A DNA stretch of 64,000 nucleotides, from the NCBI RefSeq assembly GCF_003007715.1, contig NZ_PXNO01000007.1, positions 1-64,000 on the forward strand. The letters run 5' to 3'. The first letter of the stretch is position 1. Every line of letters begins with the position of its first letter. The notes below the pieces were generated by a model that saw nothing but the letters and a program-made list of their open reading frames with translations, ran no database searches and had not been told where the DNA came from. This document shows, in pieces, positions 11,901 to 20,299 of this stretch. The DNA comes from Marinobacter shengliensis. GTDB lineage: Bacteria; Pseudomonadota; Gammaproteobacteria; Pseudomonadales; Oleiphilaceae. A program made the translations under genes and the position numbers.

Positions 11901-12655
11901 TGAGAAAGCTGATTTTTGGTCTTTTCATCGCGATCCTGCCGGCCCTCGGGCTGGCGGCCGGCCCCTCAGGTCCTCTGGATACCATGAAGCCGGATCACAC
12001 CAACAAGGAATCCTTGCAGCGGGGCGTGGCTCTGTTCACTAACTATTGCATGGGCTGCCACTCCATGGAGTACGCTCGTTACAAGCGGGTGTCTGACGAC
12101 CTGGAGATTCCGGCCGAGCTGTACGAGGAGAACCTGATCTTCACCGGCGCCAAGATCGGCGAACTGATGCAGATCTCCATGGGTAAGGACATGGCCGCAG
12201 GCTGGTTCGGTGCTCCGCCACCTGACCTGACTCTGGTTACCCGTGTGCGTGGTGAGTCCTGGGTTTACTCATACCTTCGTGGTTTCTACAAGGACGATTC
12301 CCGTCCGCTGGGTGTAAACAACGTGGTGTTCGACAACGTTGGTATGCCGCATGTGATGGTAGAAATGCAGGGTCTGTGTGCTGTGGAGCCGCGTATTGGC
12401 GTTGGCGCTTCGGTTGAGCCGCTCAGTGGCAACATCAACAATGCCGATGTGTGCCCGGAGTATGCAATTGAAGGCAGCATGTCAGCAGCAGACTTCGACC
12501 GTGCCATGTGGGACTTGACCAACTTCATGTCCTACATGGGTGATCCGGTGAAGGTCGAACGTGAGCGTCTGGGGATTTTCGTGCTGATCTTTGTGGCGAT
12601 CTTCTTCATCTTTGCGTACCTGCTTAACCGCGAGTACTGGAAAGACGTGCACTAA
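11900..12655 (+). CDS. petC: cytochrome c1 of the bc1 complex
   Basis: This periplasmic heme protein is anchored by one C-terminal helix and passes electrons to soluble cytochrome c. The 251-residue product has a cleavable-type signal peptide (hydrophobic residues 4-20, ending LGLAAG). Heme attachment is by CMGCH (in NYCMGCHSMEYARY). A C-terminal membrane segment lies before the final NREYWKDVH. It closes the petABC operon, which ends at the terminator at 12682. Confidence 0.96.
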   Translation: MRKLIFGLFIAILPALGLAAGPSGPLDTMKPDHTNKESLQRGVALFTNYCMGCHSMEYARYKRVSDDLEIPAELYEENLIFTGAKIGELMQISMGKDMAAGWFGAPPPDLTLVTRVRGESWVYSYLRGFYKDDSRPLGVNNVVFDNVGMPHVMVEMQGLCAVEPRIGVGASVEPLSGNINNADVCPEYAIEGSMSAADFDRAMWDLTNFMSYMGDPVKVERERLGIFVLIFVAIFFIFAYLLNREYWKDVH

Positions 12656-12681
12656 GATTTAGGGTATAATCCCGTATCCTG

Positions 12682-12717
12682 AATTCCAGCGGGTCGGTAA
12701 GGTCCGCTGGAATTTTG
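12682..12717 (+). terminator. terminator of petABC
   Basis: An 11-bp perfect stem AATTCCAGCGG (12682-12692) / CCGCTGGAATT (12704-12714) is followed by TTTT. A TATAAT occurs just upstream at 12665-12670, so a promoter for sspA could read into this hairpin. Confidence 0.85.
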
Positions 12718-12760
12718 CGTTTGTGGATTGTTTCGATTTTTAGAATCGTGAGGTAGCTAT

Positions 12761-13390
12761 ATGGGCGTTGTGACCAAGCGGTCATCAATGACGTTTTTCT
12801 CGGATCCGGCCAGTCATTACAGCCACCGTGTTCGCATTGTTTTGGCTGAAAAGGGTGTAACCGTTGATATCGTAGACGTGGATCCGGACAACCCGCCTGG
12901 AGAATTGGCGGATCTGAATCCGTATAACGCCCTGCCTACTCTGGTGGACCGGGATCTCGTTCTGTACGAGCCCAACATCATGATGGAGTACCTGGACGAA
13001 CGTTTCCCGCACCCGCCATTGTTGCCGGTATACCCGGTCGCGCGGGCCAACAGTCGTCTGATGATTCACCGTATTCAGAAAGACTGGTGCGGCCTGGTTG
13101 ATCAGGTTCTGGCGCAGCCGACGGGCAAAGCGGCAGATGCGGCTCGTAAAGAGCTGAAAGAGAGTCTGCTGGCAACAGCGCCTCTGTTTGCGGAAATGCC
13201 GTTCTTCCTGTCAGAAGAGTTCACTATCGTGGATTGCTGCATCGCGCCAATTCTCTGGCGCCTGCCGGCGCTGGGCATTGATCTGAGTGACAAGCAGGCC
13301 AAGCCTATTCAGAAATACATGGACAGCATCTTTGCCCGGGAAGGTTTCAAGGCAAGCCTTTCAGACCTGGAAGAAGACATCCGAAGCTGA
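12761..13390 (+). CDS. sspA: stringent starvation protein A
   Basis: SspA has a glutathione-S-transferase fold but acts as an RNA polymerase-associated regulator under starvation and acid stress. The 209-residue protein is close to E. coli SspA in length and sequence. It shares [10 protein letters not shown] near the N-terminus, the [14 protein letters not shown] block and [25 protein letters not shown] 12761 follows a GAGG site. sspA-sspB downstream of petABC is a conserved gammaproteobacterial order. Confidence 0.95.
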   Translation: MGVVTKRSSMTFFSDPASHYSHRVRIVLAEKGVTVDIVDVDPDNPPGELADLNPYNALPTLVDRDLVLYEPNIMMEYLDERFPHPPLLPVYPVARANSRLMIHRIQKDWCGLVDQVLAQPTGKAADAARKELKESLLATAPLFAEMPFFLSEEFTIVDCCIAPILWRLPALGIDLSDKQAKPIQKYMDSIFAREGFKASLSDLEEDIRS

Positions 13391-13426
13391 TCGGCAAGCC
13401 CGCATGGCGGGGCAGGAGTGGTTGCA

Positions 13427-13858
13427 GTGCCTGATATGAGTGTCACTATGACGTCTAGCCGTCCATACCTGGTGCGATCCCTGAACGAGTGGATTCTGGA
13501 TAACGACTGTACTCCCTACATCGTCGTCGATGCGGGTGTACAGGGCGTTCAGGTGCCGACAGAGCACGTCGCCAACGGTCAGATTGTTTTGAATATCAGT
13601 CCCGGCGCCGTGCGGGGGCTGGTGATCGGCAATGGCGCGCTTGAGTTCAGTGCCCGCTTTGGCGGGGTGCCCATGCAGGTGTTTATCCCGTTGCAGGCCG
13701 TGATGGCTATCTACGCCAAGGAAAATGGTGAGGGGATGGTGTTCGGCAGTGAGCCGGGTTCACCGGACCCTGATGGCGGAGCGGATGGAGATGCGCCGGC
13801 TGACAGGCGATCCGATGAGCGCCCGAGTGGGCGACCAACCCTGAAAGTGGTGAAGTAA
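13427..13858 (+). CDS. sspB: ClpXP protease specificity-enhancing factor
   Basis: SspB is an adaptor that delivers ssrA-tagged and other substrates to ClpXP. The SspB fold region (RPYLVRSLNEWILDNDCTPYI...GQIVLNISP) is followed by an acidic, Pro/Gly-rich linker. The C-terminal GRPTLKVVK is the ClpX-binding tail of the family. The start is uncertain. GTG 13427 has GGAG 8 nt upstream and gives 143 residues. GTG 13418 and ATG 13436 or 13448 are in frame too. It is co-transcribed with sspA (36-nt gap). Confidence 0.92.
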   Translation: MPDMSVTMTSSRPYLVRSLNEWILDNDCTPYIVVDAGVQGVQVPTEHVANGQIVLNISPGAVRGLVIGNGALEFSARFGGVPMQVFIPLQAVMAIYAKENGEGMVFGSEPGSPDPDGGADGDAPADRRSDERPSGRPTLKVVK

Positions 13859-13884
13859 AAAAGCCGGCGAAAGCCGGCTTTTTC
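13857..13884. terminator. bidirectional terminator between sspB and diaA
   Basis: The perfect AAGCCGGC (13861-13868) / GCCGGCTT (13873-13880) stem has a GAAA tetraloop. It is flanked by A-rich and T-rich runs, so it can stop transcription from both converging genes. Confidence 0.93.
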
Positions 13885-13885
13885 G

Positions 13886-14476
13886 TTATCCGCCAAACAG
13901 TTTGTGGTCAACCAGGTCGCACAGGGTGTTGATGATCAGCAGCATCAACGGGGTGGCTTCATGGGGTGCCAGATCATTCAGTGCAATTTCATGGTCTTCT
14001 GGGTGCATTAGCGAGGTGATGTCTGACTTTTCCCGGGCACTCAGAACGACCACCTGCATCTCCCGGTCGTGGGCGGCCTGGATCGCCTGGATGAGGTTGG
14101 CCTTGTGGCCGTCATCGACAATGACAAACAGAAGGTCACCGGGTTTGCCGATGGCACGAACCTGTCGGGAGAAGGTGTCGTTGAACCGGTTATCCCTGCA
14201 TATGGCCGAATAGGTAGTGGCATCCGCACCGAGGTTGATGGCGGGCAGTGCCGGCCGGTCCTGCTCAAAGCGATTCAGCAGTGCCGTGCAGAAATACTGG
14301 GCCAGGATATTGGCGTTGCCATTGGCGCAGGCGATCAGTTTGCCGTCCTGCAGCAGGGTATTCACAAAGGCATCTGCCACGTCCTCGATATCCGGCCCAG
14401 CGGTGCTGGCGGCCTGGGCAGTCTGTTCCATGTGGTTGGCAAACCACTGGTTAATCTTTTGTGCGGTGTCGGTCAT
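13886..14476 (-). CDS. diaA: DiaA-like SIS-domain protein (phosphoheptose isomerase family)
   Basis: In E. coli DiaA is a tetrameric SIS-fold protein that binds DnaA and promotes timely initiation at oriC. The same fold serves in GmhA (sedoheptulose-7-phosphate isomerase), hence the frequent annotation as that enzyme. With the start at 14476 the protein is 196 residues, the same as E. coli DiaA. The SIS phosphosugar loop ANGNANILAQYFCTALLNRF is visible. The lpoA-yraN-diaA order favours DiaA. ATG 14515 is in frame but would overlap yraN. No dolP (yraP) follows, unlike E. coli. Confidence 0.87.
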   Translation of the reverse strand: MTDTAQKINQWFANHMEQTAQAASTAGPDIEDVADAFVNTLLQDGKLIACANGNANILAQYFCTALLNRFEQDRPALPAINLGADATTYSAICRDNRFNDTFSRQVRAIGKPGDLLFVIVDDGHKANLIQAIQAAHDREMQVVVLSAREKSDITSLMHPEDHEIALNDLAPHEATPLMLLIINTLCDLVDHKLFGG

Positions 14477-14484
14477 TGGTTCGG

Positions 14485-14850
14485 TTATTCTGCCTGGATT
14501 GCGTTTTTGATCCATTGTACCCGGTATTTGCGCACCGTACCCGGCATGATCGCGACGACGTCAATTCTCGAGGCGATGTTCCACAAGCCATGCCGGTGCA
14601 GGTAATAAGAGGCAGCCCGGAGCAGTCGTCGCTGCTTGCCATACGTTATGGAGCTGGCTGGGTCTACCAGGCTGCCATCGCCGCGATAGCGAACCTCGAA
14701 GAATACAAGTGTCTCTCCGTCCCGGCCAATCAGGTCAAGTTCTCCGCCACGGTTGTAGACGTTCTGTTCCAGAATGGCAATGCCGTTTTTCGCCAGATAG
14801 CGGGCGGCCACCCCTTCGTAATGACTCCCAATGGCGCGTTTGCCTTCCAT
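14485..14850 (-). CDS. yraN: UPF0102 / YraN family protein
   Basis: This 121-residue protein belongs to the YraN family, a small endonuclease-like fold (Holliday-resolvase-like by structure) of unsettled role. It has the family motif GGELDLIGRDGETLVFFEVRYR with the D-E-V/R-type putative nuclease residues, followed by the RLLRAASYYL block. It lies between lpoA and diaA with short gaps of 12 and 8 nt, so it is the middle gene of a three-gene unit. Confidence 0.92.
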   Translation of the reverse strand: MEGKRAIGSHYEGVAARYLAKNGIAILEQNVYNRGGELDLIGRDGETLVFFEVRYRGDGSLVDPASSITYGKQRRLLRAASYYLHRHGLWNIASRIDVVAIMPGTVRKYRVQWIKNAIQAE

Positions 14851-14862
14851 GGCTTATGTCCT

Positions 14863-16737
14863 CTACAGGCGCTGGCTTTCGCCTCGCTCAGTTTTTTCGG
14901 TGGCTTCCCGTGCAGGATCCTGGCTTAGCTCCGGAGCAAGTACCGGGCGCCCATTCTGGAACTGTGCCCAAAGTTGATGGCGATGGATGGCGCCGTCCGG
15001 GGTCATGGTGAGGGTGCCGGTTTGACCATCAATGGCGGCGCCTTCCACCTGCCGCAGCAGCGGCAGCCGTTTGCTCAACTGCCAGGCGTCGGCCCCCATG
15101 GCAAACAGCCGGCCCAGTTGGCCGCGCGCGCCGCTGAGATTCTGCTCGGACTGGGTGCGCAGTGGGTTGTCCTCGGCCAGTACCCAGGGGATGTCGGTAA
15201 ACATCACCCGGTTCAGGTCGCGATCGCGCCCCGGGTCGGGGGTGCCCTCGTAGACAATGGACGGCGCATATACCGGCAGGTCGCCAGAGAAGTAAAACGC
15301 AAACAGCGGATTGAACTGGCGTGCCACGTTGGGTTGCGCAACCAGTACAATGGCCTCGGCATCCTGTCGGCGACGGGGTTCGAACTCTACGTTCTGGCCA
15401 ATGGTTCTTTCCACCTGGATAGCCCGCTGCCGGGATGTGGTGACCCCGAGCAGGTCGGCGGTAACTGACCGGAAGTTGTCCTCCGGGAAGAACCGTTCAA
15501 TGTCGAGCACGGAACCGTTGTGGGTAGCCATGCGTTGCAGCAATGCCTGTTCCACGCGATCACCCCATTCGCCCCGGGGAATGAGCACCAGGATCTGGCG
15601 GAGCGACTGCGCTGCCAGCTGGTCGGCAATCTGCCGGGCTTCATCTTCGGCTGATAGGCCGAACTGGTAAAGCCCGTCGGGCACACGGCTGTCCGCCGGC
15701 AGGTAATTCAGCCCGAGCACTGGAACGGCAAGTGTGTTTCTCGAACTCAGGCCTGCAAGTGCGTCTTTCTCGAGGGGGCCAACAATCAGGTCAATGTTCT
15801 GGCCAGCCAGTTCTTCATACAGCGCCGTAAAAGGTTTGCTGGAGGTGTCGACGATGCGGATATCGGTTTTGCTGCGGTCCGCGCTGTCATCACTGAAATA
15901 GGCAGCGAGGAAGCCGTCCCGGATTGCGCGCCCGGCACTTGCCAGAGAGCCCTGCAGGGGAAGTGCCAGTACGATGCGTTCCGGCCGGCTGGTGGCCAGT
16001 TCCGACAGCAGGCGAAGGTCTGTGGGCAGGATCTGTGCCGCGGGGTGCCCTGGCCAGTTATTCTGCCAGGCCCTGATCAGACGCCCCTGTTCGTCAAGGC
16101 CGACATCGCGGGCGCGCAAGGTGGTGGCCAGCTCCAGCCAGCCCTGTTCTTCGAAGCCGATGGCTGTTTCTGAAGCTTCATTCAGCGCTTGCCCGGGGAT
16201 TGTCCTGAGGTATTGCCAGATCTGGTCGTGGGTGTCCTGTGGGTCGCTTTGGGTGTCAGTCTGGCTGAGCAGCATCAGCGTAAGCGCGGCGGACAGCTGA
16301 TCATCATTGAGGGCGAATGTCTCAGCCTGTAGTTGCGCGGCTTTTGCCATGATGTCTGACGGGTAGCCGAGGAAGTGGTCTGGCGACAGATTGCCGACCA
16401 GTTCATTCGCCCAGTCGCTATCTTGCAGTTCGACGGCGCTGGCCATGGACAGAAGTAATTTCTGGCCGGTTAGCTGGCTGTCGATCATGTCCAGCTGCTG
16501 GTTGCGGAGAATCTGGCGCGCCGCCCTGTGGTTGCCCTGATCCTGGAAGTTGCTGGCCATCCGCAGCAGGTAACGCTGTGCTGTTACGGGGTTTCGTTCG
16601 CTAGCAGCAAGTTCGAGTGCACGCTCTGGTGTGTCTGCAACCTGGCTGTCCAGGTTGACGGTGGCGCAACCCGCAGTCAGAAGGATGACCAGGGTGATCA
16701 GGGCAAAAAGTGTTCGATGGCTGCGGTATTTAGTCAT
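14863..16737 (-). CDS. lpoA: penicillin-binding protein activator LpoA
   Basis: LpoA is an outer-membrane lipoprotein that reaches across the periplasm to activate PBP1A. The 624-residue protein starts with a lipoprotein signal (hydrophobic stretch, then LTAGC, lipid-modified Cys at about residue 24). A TPR-like helical N-terminal domain runs to about residue 250. A periplasmic-binding-protein-like C-terminal domain starts around ERIVLALPLQGSLA. It heads lpoA-yraN-diaA and is divergent from rsmI; the 157-bp gap holds a nested palindrome. Confidence 0.93.
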   Translation of the reverse strand: MTKYRSHRTLFALITLVILLTAGCATVNLDSQVADTPERALELAASERNPVTAQRYLLRMASNFQDQGNHRAARQILRNQQLDMIDSQLTGQKLLLSMASAVELQDSDWANELVGNLSPDHFLGYPSDIMAKAAQLQAETFALNDDQLSAALTLMLLSQTDTQSDPQDTHDQIWQYLRTIPGQALNEASETAIGFEEQGWLELATTLRARDVGLDEQGRLIRAWQNNWPGHPAAQILPTDLRLLSELATSRPERIVLALPLQGSLASAGRAIRDGFLAAYFSDDSADRSKTDIRIVDTSSKPFTALYEELAGQNIDLIVGPLEKDALAGLSSRNTLAVPVLGLNYLPADSRVPDGLYQFGLSAEDEARQIADQLAAQSLRQILVLIPRGEWGDRVEQALLQRMATHNGSVLDIERFFPEDNFRSVTADLLGVTTSRQRAIQVERTIGQNVEFEPRRRQDAEAIVLVAQPNVARQFNPLFAFYFSGDLPVYAPSIVYEGTPDPGRDRDLNRVMFTDIPWVLAEDNPLRTQSEQNLSGARGQLGRLFAMGADAWQLSKRLPLLRQVEGAAIDGQTGTLTMTPDGAIHRHQLWAQFQNGRPVLAPELSQDPAREATEKTERGESQRL

Positions 16738-16804
16738 GGCAGGCTCGGAGTCTCCGGATCATTAGGCTTGTGGTGCCGCTTTATTGGTGGCAAGTTTACC
16801 AGCT

Positions 16805-16845
16805 CCCGGCCCATTTCACATGACATGCCTGTCATGGGTGCCGGG
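16805..16845. promoter_or_regulatory. nested palindrome between lpoA and rsmI
   Basis: CATGACA (16819-16825) and TGTCATG (16830-16836) form an inner inverted repeat. CCCGGC (16805-16810) and GCCGGG (16840-16845) form an outer one. The place between two divergent genes fits an operator or an RNA hairpin in the rsmI leader; no regulator is recognised. Confidence 0.5.
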
Positions 16846-16894
16846 TTGCACGGGAGTGACGCAGCTCCTGTCTTCTATCGGTGGGAGTATGTGT

Positions 16895-17767
16895 ATGTCC
16901 GGTTCGGAAAATGTCCGGAAAGAGATGGATGGTGTTCTGTATGTGGTTGCAACGCCAATTGGTAATCTGGACGATCTCTCTGACAGGGCGCGTCAGACCT
17001 TGGCAAAAGTGGACCTGGTGGCTGCGGAGGATACCCGTCACTCCGGACGGTTGCTCCAGCATCTTGGGTTGAGCAAACAAATGTTGGCGCTGCATGACCA
17101 CAATGAGCGTGCTCGGGTAGCAGGTATTCTGGATGCGCTGGCGGCGGGGCGGCAGGTAGCGTTGGTATCTGATGCTGGCACACCGCTGATCTCGGACCCG
17201 GGTTACTTGCTGGTTCGCGAGGTTCGCGCGGCGGGTTACCGGGTGTCGCCGGTGCCTGGCCCGTGTGCGCTGGTTGCCGCCTTGTCTGTGGCGGGGTTGC
17301 CGACCGACCGGTTTCTGTTCGCAGGCTTTTTGCCAGCCAAGCGCTCGGGCCGGCAGGCTGCGTTGACGGAATTGGCGCGGGAGCCAGCGACTTTGGTGTT
17401 CTATGAGTCGCCACATCGCATTATCGAATTTATGAAAGACCTGGCTGAGGTATTGGGGGCGGATCGGGAGTGTGTGTTGGGGCGAGAGCTGACCAAGACC
17501 TTTGAGACCTTCTACAGTGGTCGCGCGGATGAGGTGCTTGAACAGCTTGAGAGTGATCCTCATGGAGCCAGGGGCGAGTTTGTGGTGATGGTCCGTGGCG
17601 CGGCGCCGACACCCGCTGGAGAAGCCTCCGTTCTGGACACCGATAAACTGCTGGAGTTGTTGATCAAGGAGTTGCCGGTGAAGAAGGCGGCCCGGATTGC
17701 GGCGGAAGTCAGTGGTCTGGGTAAAAATGAGCTCTACCAGCGCGCGTTGGAGCTGAAAGATCATTAA
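16895..17767 (+). CDS. rsmI: 16S rRNA (cytidine-1402-2'-O)-methyltransferase
   Basis: RsmI 2'-O-methylates C1402 in the 16S decoding centre and works with RsmH, encoded 1.1 kb downstream, which methylates N4 of the same base. The 290-residue tetrapyrrole-methylase-fold protein starts GVLYVVATPIGNLDDLS. It has AAEDTRHSGRLL, the SDAGTPLISDPG loop and FYESPHRI. ATG 16895 is chosen because GGGAG lies 7 nt before it. ATG 16889 is too close to that site, and the open frame to 16784 crosses the palindrome. Confidence 0.95.
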   Translation: MSGSENVRKEMDGVLYVVATPIGNLDDLSDRARQTLAKVDLVAAEDTRHSGRLLQHLGLSKQMLALHDHNERARVAGILDALAAGRQVALVSDAGTPLISDPGYLLVREVRAAGYRVSPVPGPCALVAALSVAGLPTDRFLFAGFLPAKRSGRQAALTELAREPATLVFYESPHRIIEFMKDLAEVLGADRECVLGRELTKTFETFYSGRADEVLEQLESDPHGARGEFVVMVRGAAPTPAGEASVLDTDKLLELLIKELPVKKAARIAAEVSGLGKNELYQRALELKDH

Positions 17768-17805
17768 GGCCTTGCATGGCGGCGGATGCGGGGGTATTGT
17801 CGGCA

Positions 17806-18156
17806 CCGAGCTCGCTAGGCAGTCGCCGCCGGTTTCGATCGGGGGAGGAAAGTCCGGGCTCCGCAGGGCAAGGTGCCAGGTAACGCCTGGGCGGCGCGAG
17901 CCGACGGAAAGTGCAACAGAAAGTATACCGCCTAAGCGCCTTCGGGCGCCGGTAAGGGTGAAATGGTGCGGTAAGAGCGCACCGCGTGGCTGGCAACAGT
18001 CCACGGCGATGGTAAACCCCACCTGGAGCAAGACCAAATAGGAATCCAATGGCGTGGCCCGCGCTGGATTCGGGTAGGTTGCTTGAGGCCTGCGGTGACG
18101 CAGGCCCTAGATGAATGACTGTCCAAGACAGAACCCGGCTTATCGGCGAGCTCGCC
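17806..18156 (+). ncRNA. rnpB: RNase P RNA, bacterial type A
   Basis: This is the catalytic RNA that trims the 5' leader of tRNA precursors. The conserved core GAGGAAAGTCCGGGCTCC occurs near 17846. The 3' part has ACAGAACCCGGCTTATCGG, and the ends pair (GAGCTCGC at 17808-17815 with GCGAGCTC at 18146-18153) to form helix P1. The length of about 351 nt and the place between rsmI and mraZ match Pseudomonas. Ends are estimated from P1. A T-rich stretch after 18156 may end transcription. Open frames across it are spurious. Confidence 0.95.
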
Positions 18157-18365
18157 ATTTTCTCTTTTGATGTAATGCCCATCCTTCTCACAATTCGGCC
18201 TTTATAGCCAAAAAATCTTAAACCTCAGAAAGGCTCTTTAGAGTTTTCTGCAGGTGCTTGTTTTTTCTCCTTTTCTTTACGTCTTTTTAACGATTTTCTA
18301 AGTTTCCCCTTTGTAACCTCTTGTCATTAAAGGAACTTTCGCCTGTGTGGTGCCGAATGCGGCGC
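18157..18365. other. AT-rich gap between rnpB and the mra promoter
   Basis: No credible gene is present here. The sequence is T-rich and lower in GC than its surroundings, with CTTTTTT-type runs that could help end rnpB transcription. I see no clear hairpin terminator. A poorly coding frame from 18321 runs into mraZ out of frame. Confidence 0.5.
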
Positions 18366-18394
18366 TTGCATTGTCTTTTGCGTGTTTCTATAGT
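18366..18394 (+). promoter_or_regulatory. mra promoter of the division and cell wall cluster
   Basis: TTGCAT (18366-18371) and TATAGT (18389-18394) are separated by exactly 17 bp, a good sigma-70 promoter 68 nt before mraZ. Transcription would start near 18401, just at the first MraZ box. It should drive mraZ-rsmH-ftsL-ftsI and beyond, because no terminator is visible through the cluster. Confidence 0.8.
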
Positions 18395-18402
18395 GTGCGG
18401 AA

Positions 18403-18438
18403 GTGGGAAAAAGTGGTTTCAAGTGGTTTTTTGTGGAA
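18403..18438 (+). promoter_or_regulatory. MraZ operator: four GTGG boxes at 10-bp phase
   Basis: GTGGGA (18403), GTGGTT (18413), GTGGTT (18423) and GTGGAA (18433) repeat every 10 bp, one helical turn. In E. coli, MraZ binds direct TGGG repeats of the same spacing just downstream of the mra promoter and represses the cluster. The site overlaps the expected transcription start, so autorepression by the next gene is the obvious reading. Confidence 0.8.
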
Positions 18439-18462
18439 ATAGCAGCCTTGGATACGGCATAA

Positions 18463-18915
18463 ATGAGCAACTTTCTTGGCAGTCATGCCATCAATATGGA
18501 CGCGAAGGGTCGCCTGGCGATCCCGACAAAGGTGCGCGAGGAACTCGCGCAGCTTTGTGGTGGCCGTATTGTTCTGACCGCCAATGCCGATGAAGAGCGC
18601 TGTCTTTTGCTGTATCCAGAGCCGGAGTGGGAAACCCTCAGGCCCAAAATTGAAGCGCTGCCGAACATGAATAAAGCCGCCCGGCGTTTACAGCGGCTGA
18701 TTCTCGGTAATGCGGCGCCCATGGAGCTGGATTCCGCTGGCCGCATCCTGGTGCCGCCGACGCTGAGAAGCTACGCGCACCTGGAGAAAAAGTTGATGCT
18801 GATTGGTCAGGGCAAGAAGCTGGAGCTCTGGAGCGAGGAGCGCTGGTTTGCCTGGCTGGATGAATCTTCTGGCGATGACGATATGCCGCCGGAAATGGAG
18901 GCGCTGTCGCTATGA
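18463..18915 (+). CDS. mraZ: transcriptional regulator MraZ
   Basis: MraZ is an AbrB-like DNA-binding protein that forms rings and represses its own operon. The 150-residue protein shows both SpoVT/AbrB-type repeats. Their signatures are [16 protein letters not shown] near the N-terminus and [18 protein letters not shown] in the second half. It is the first gene of the dcw cluster and sits 25 nt after its presumed operator. Its stop codon overlaps the rsmH start by 4 bp. Confidence 0.96.
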   Translation: MSNFLGSHAINMDAKGRLAIPTKVREELAQLCGGRIVLTANADEERCLLLYPEPEWETLRPKIEALPNMNKAARRLQRLILGNAAPMELDSAGRILVPPTLRSYAHLEKKLMLIGQGKKLELWSEERWFAWLDESSGDDDMPPEMEALSL

Positions 18916-19868
18916 CCGAAACAGAGCAGGCGTCAGATCAGCCATTCCGGCATCGCTCGGTGCTACTGGATGAGGCTGTCGATTATCTGATCAATGATCC
19001 AGCTGGTCGTTATGTGGACGCCACCTTCGGTCGGGGCGGTCACAGTCGTCTGATTCTGGGCCAGTTGGACGCTCAGGGCAGCTTGATGGGTATCGATAAA
19101 GACCCGGAAGCCATTCAGGTTGCTAAAGATCTGGCAGCACAAGATAGCCGGTTTTCCTGGTATCACGGCTCCTTTTCTGAGTTGAGTCAGGCTCTGGACA
19201 GTCAGCAGTGGCCGACGGTGCAGGGTGTGCTGATGGATCTCGGGGTGTCGTCGCCACAGCTGGACGATGCTGCGCGCGGTTTTTCGTTTATGCGCAATGG
19301 CCCGCTGGACATGAGGATGAACCCTCAGGAGGGGCAAAGCGCTGCTCAATGGCTGGCAACCGCAGACGAGCGCGACATCGCAGATGTGATCTGGCGCTAC
19401 GGCGAAGAACGTTTCTCTCGCCGTATCGCGCGTCTGGTAGTTGCCCGCCGGCAGGAAGAGGCCATTGAAACAACCCGCCAGCTGGCGGAGTTGGTGGCTG
19501 AGGCGGTGCCCAAGAAAGAAAAGCACAAACACCCGGCCACCAGAACGTTTCAGGCTATCCGAATCTTTATCAATCGGGAGCTGGAAGACCTGGAAGTCGG
19601 TTTGGCTGCTGCGGTCGAGCGCCTGGCGCCAGGCGGTCGCCTGGTGGTGATCAGCTTTCACTCGCTTGAAGATCGCCTGGTAAAGCGCTTCATGCGGGAT
19701 TTGGCCCGTGGCCCGAAGATACCAAAGGGTGTGCCAGTGACCGCTGACCAGGAGCGCTCCGAGTTTTGCCTGGTAGGTAAGGCCAGCAAGGCCAATGAGC
19801 AGGAAATTACCGAAAACGTCCGTGCCCGTAGTGCAGTCATGCGGGTACTGGAAAGACGAACCAACTAA
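18912..19868 (+). CDS. rsmH: 16S rRNA (cytosine-1402-N4)-methyltransferase
   Basis: RsmH (MraW) methylates N4 of C1402 in 16S rRNA, complementing RsmI. The 318-residue protein has the SAM-binding start [15 protein letters not shown], then [10 protein letters not shown], the [22 protein letters not shown] block and the late [17 protein letters not shown]. It begins within the mraZ stop (ATGA overlap), so translation is coupled. Confidence 0.97.
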   Translation: MTETEQASDQPFRHRSVLLDEAVDYLINDPAGRYVDATFGRGGHSRLILGQLDAQGSLMGIDKDPEAIQVAKDLAAQDSRFSWYHGSFSELSQALDSQQWPTVQGVLMDLGVSSPQLDDAARGFSFMRNGPLDMRMNPQEGQSAAQWLATADERDIADVIWRYGEERFSRRIARLVVARRQEEAIETTRQLAELVAEAVPKKEKHKHPATRTFQAIRIFINRELEDLEVGLAAAVERLAPGGRLVVISFHSLEDRLVKRFMRDLARGPKIPKGVPVTADQERSEFCLVGKASKANEQEITENVRARSAVMRVLERRTN

Positions 19869-19894
19869 TCGAATTCGCAGGGGAGCGCGACGTT

Positions 19895-20299
19895 ATGGGC
19901 GCGGTAGCCATCGAACAACCAACCAAAACCACCAAGCTCAGCAAGCAGCGGGTTCGTGACGGCGTGGCAACCGCCGTGCGCCTGTCCCGGCAGGTTTTCG
20001 ACACCACGCGGGAGACCCGGGTGGTGGTGACTCTGGCGTTGGTGGCGGTGTTAACACTGTCTTCCATCGGTGTTGTTGTCAGTGCCCACGAAAACCGGGA
20101 GTTATTCAATACGTTGTCCGGGTTGCAGCAGCAACGTGATGCTTATCAGCGGGAATGGAGTCAGCTCTTGCTTGAGCAGAGTGCGCTGAGTGCTCATGGG
20201 CGCGTAGAACACCTGGCGGCAGAACGTTTCAATATGGTGGTGCCGGGGCGACAGGACATAGTTCTTGTGCCGCTGATGTCTCCGGTTGCGGCGAAATAA
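19895..20299 (+). CDS. ftsL: cell division protein FtsL
   Basis: FtsL is a bitopic inner-membrane divisome protein that forms a complex with FtsB and FtsQ and activates FtsWI. The 134-residue protein has a long basic cytoplasmic tail (about 45 residues), one membrane helix (TLALVAVLTLSSIGVVVSAH) and a periplasmic leucine-zipper-like coiled coil. The ending HLAAERFNMVVPG is typical. Identity rests on size, topology and position between rsmH and ftsI. Confidence 0.93.
   Translation: MGAVAIEQPTKTTKLSKQRVRDGVATAVRLSRQVFDTTRETRVVVTLALVAVLTLSSIGVVVSAHENRELFNTLSGLQQQRDAYQREWSQLLLEQSALSAHGRVEHLAAERFNMVVPGRQDIVLVPLMSPVAAK

Noticed and set aside
17772..18191. Frames across the RNase P RNA, and a 405-codon minus frame (16832-18049) over rsmI and rnpB
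   Set aside because: The RNA is identified by its conserved core and P1 pairing; the frames are shadows in GC-rich sequence.
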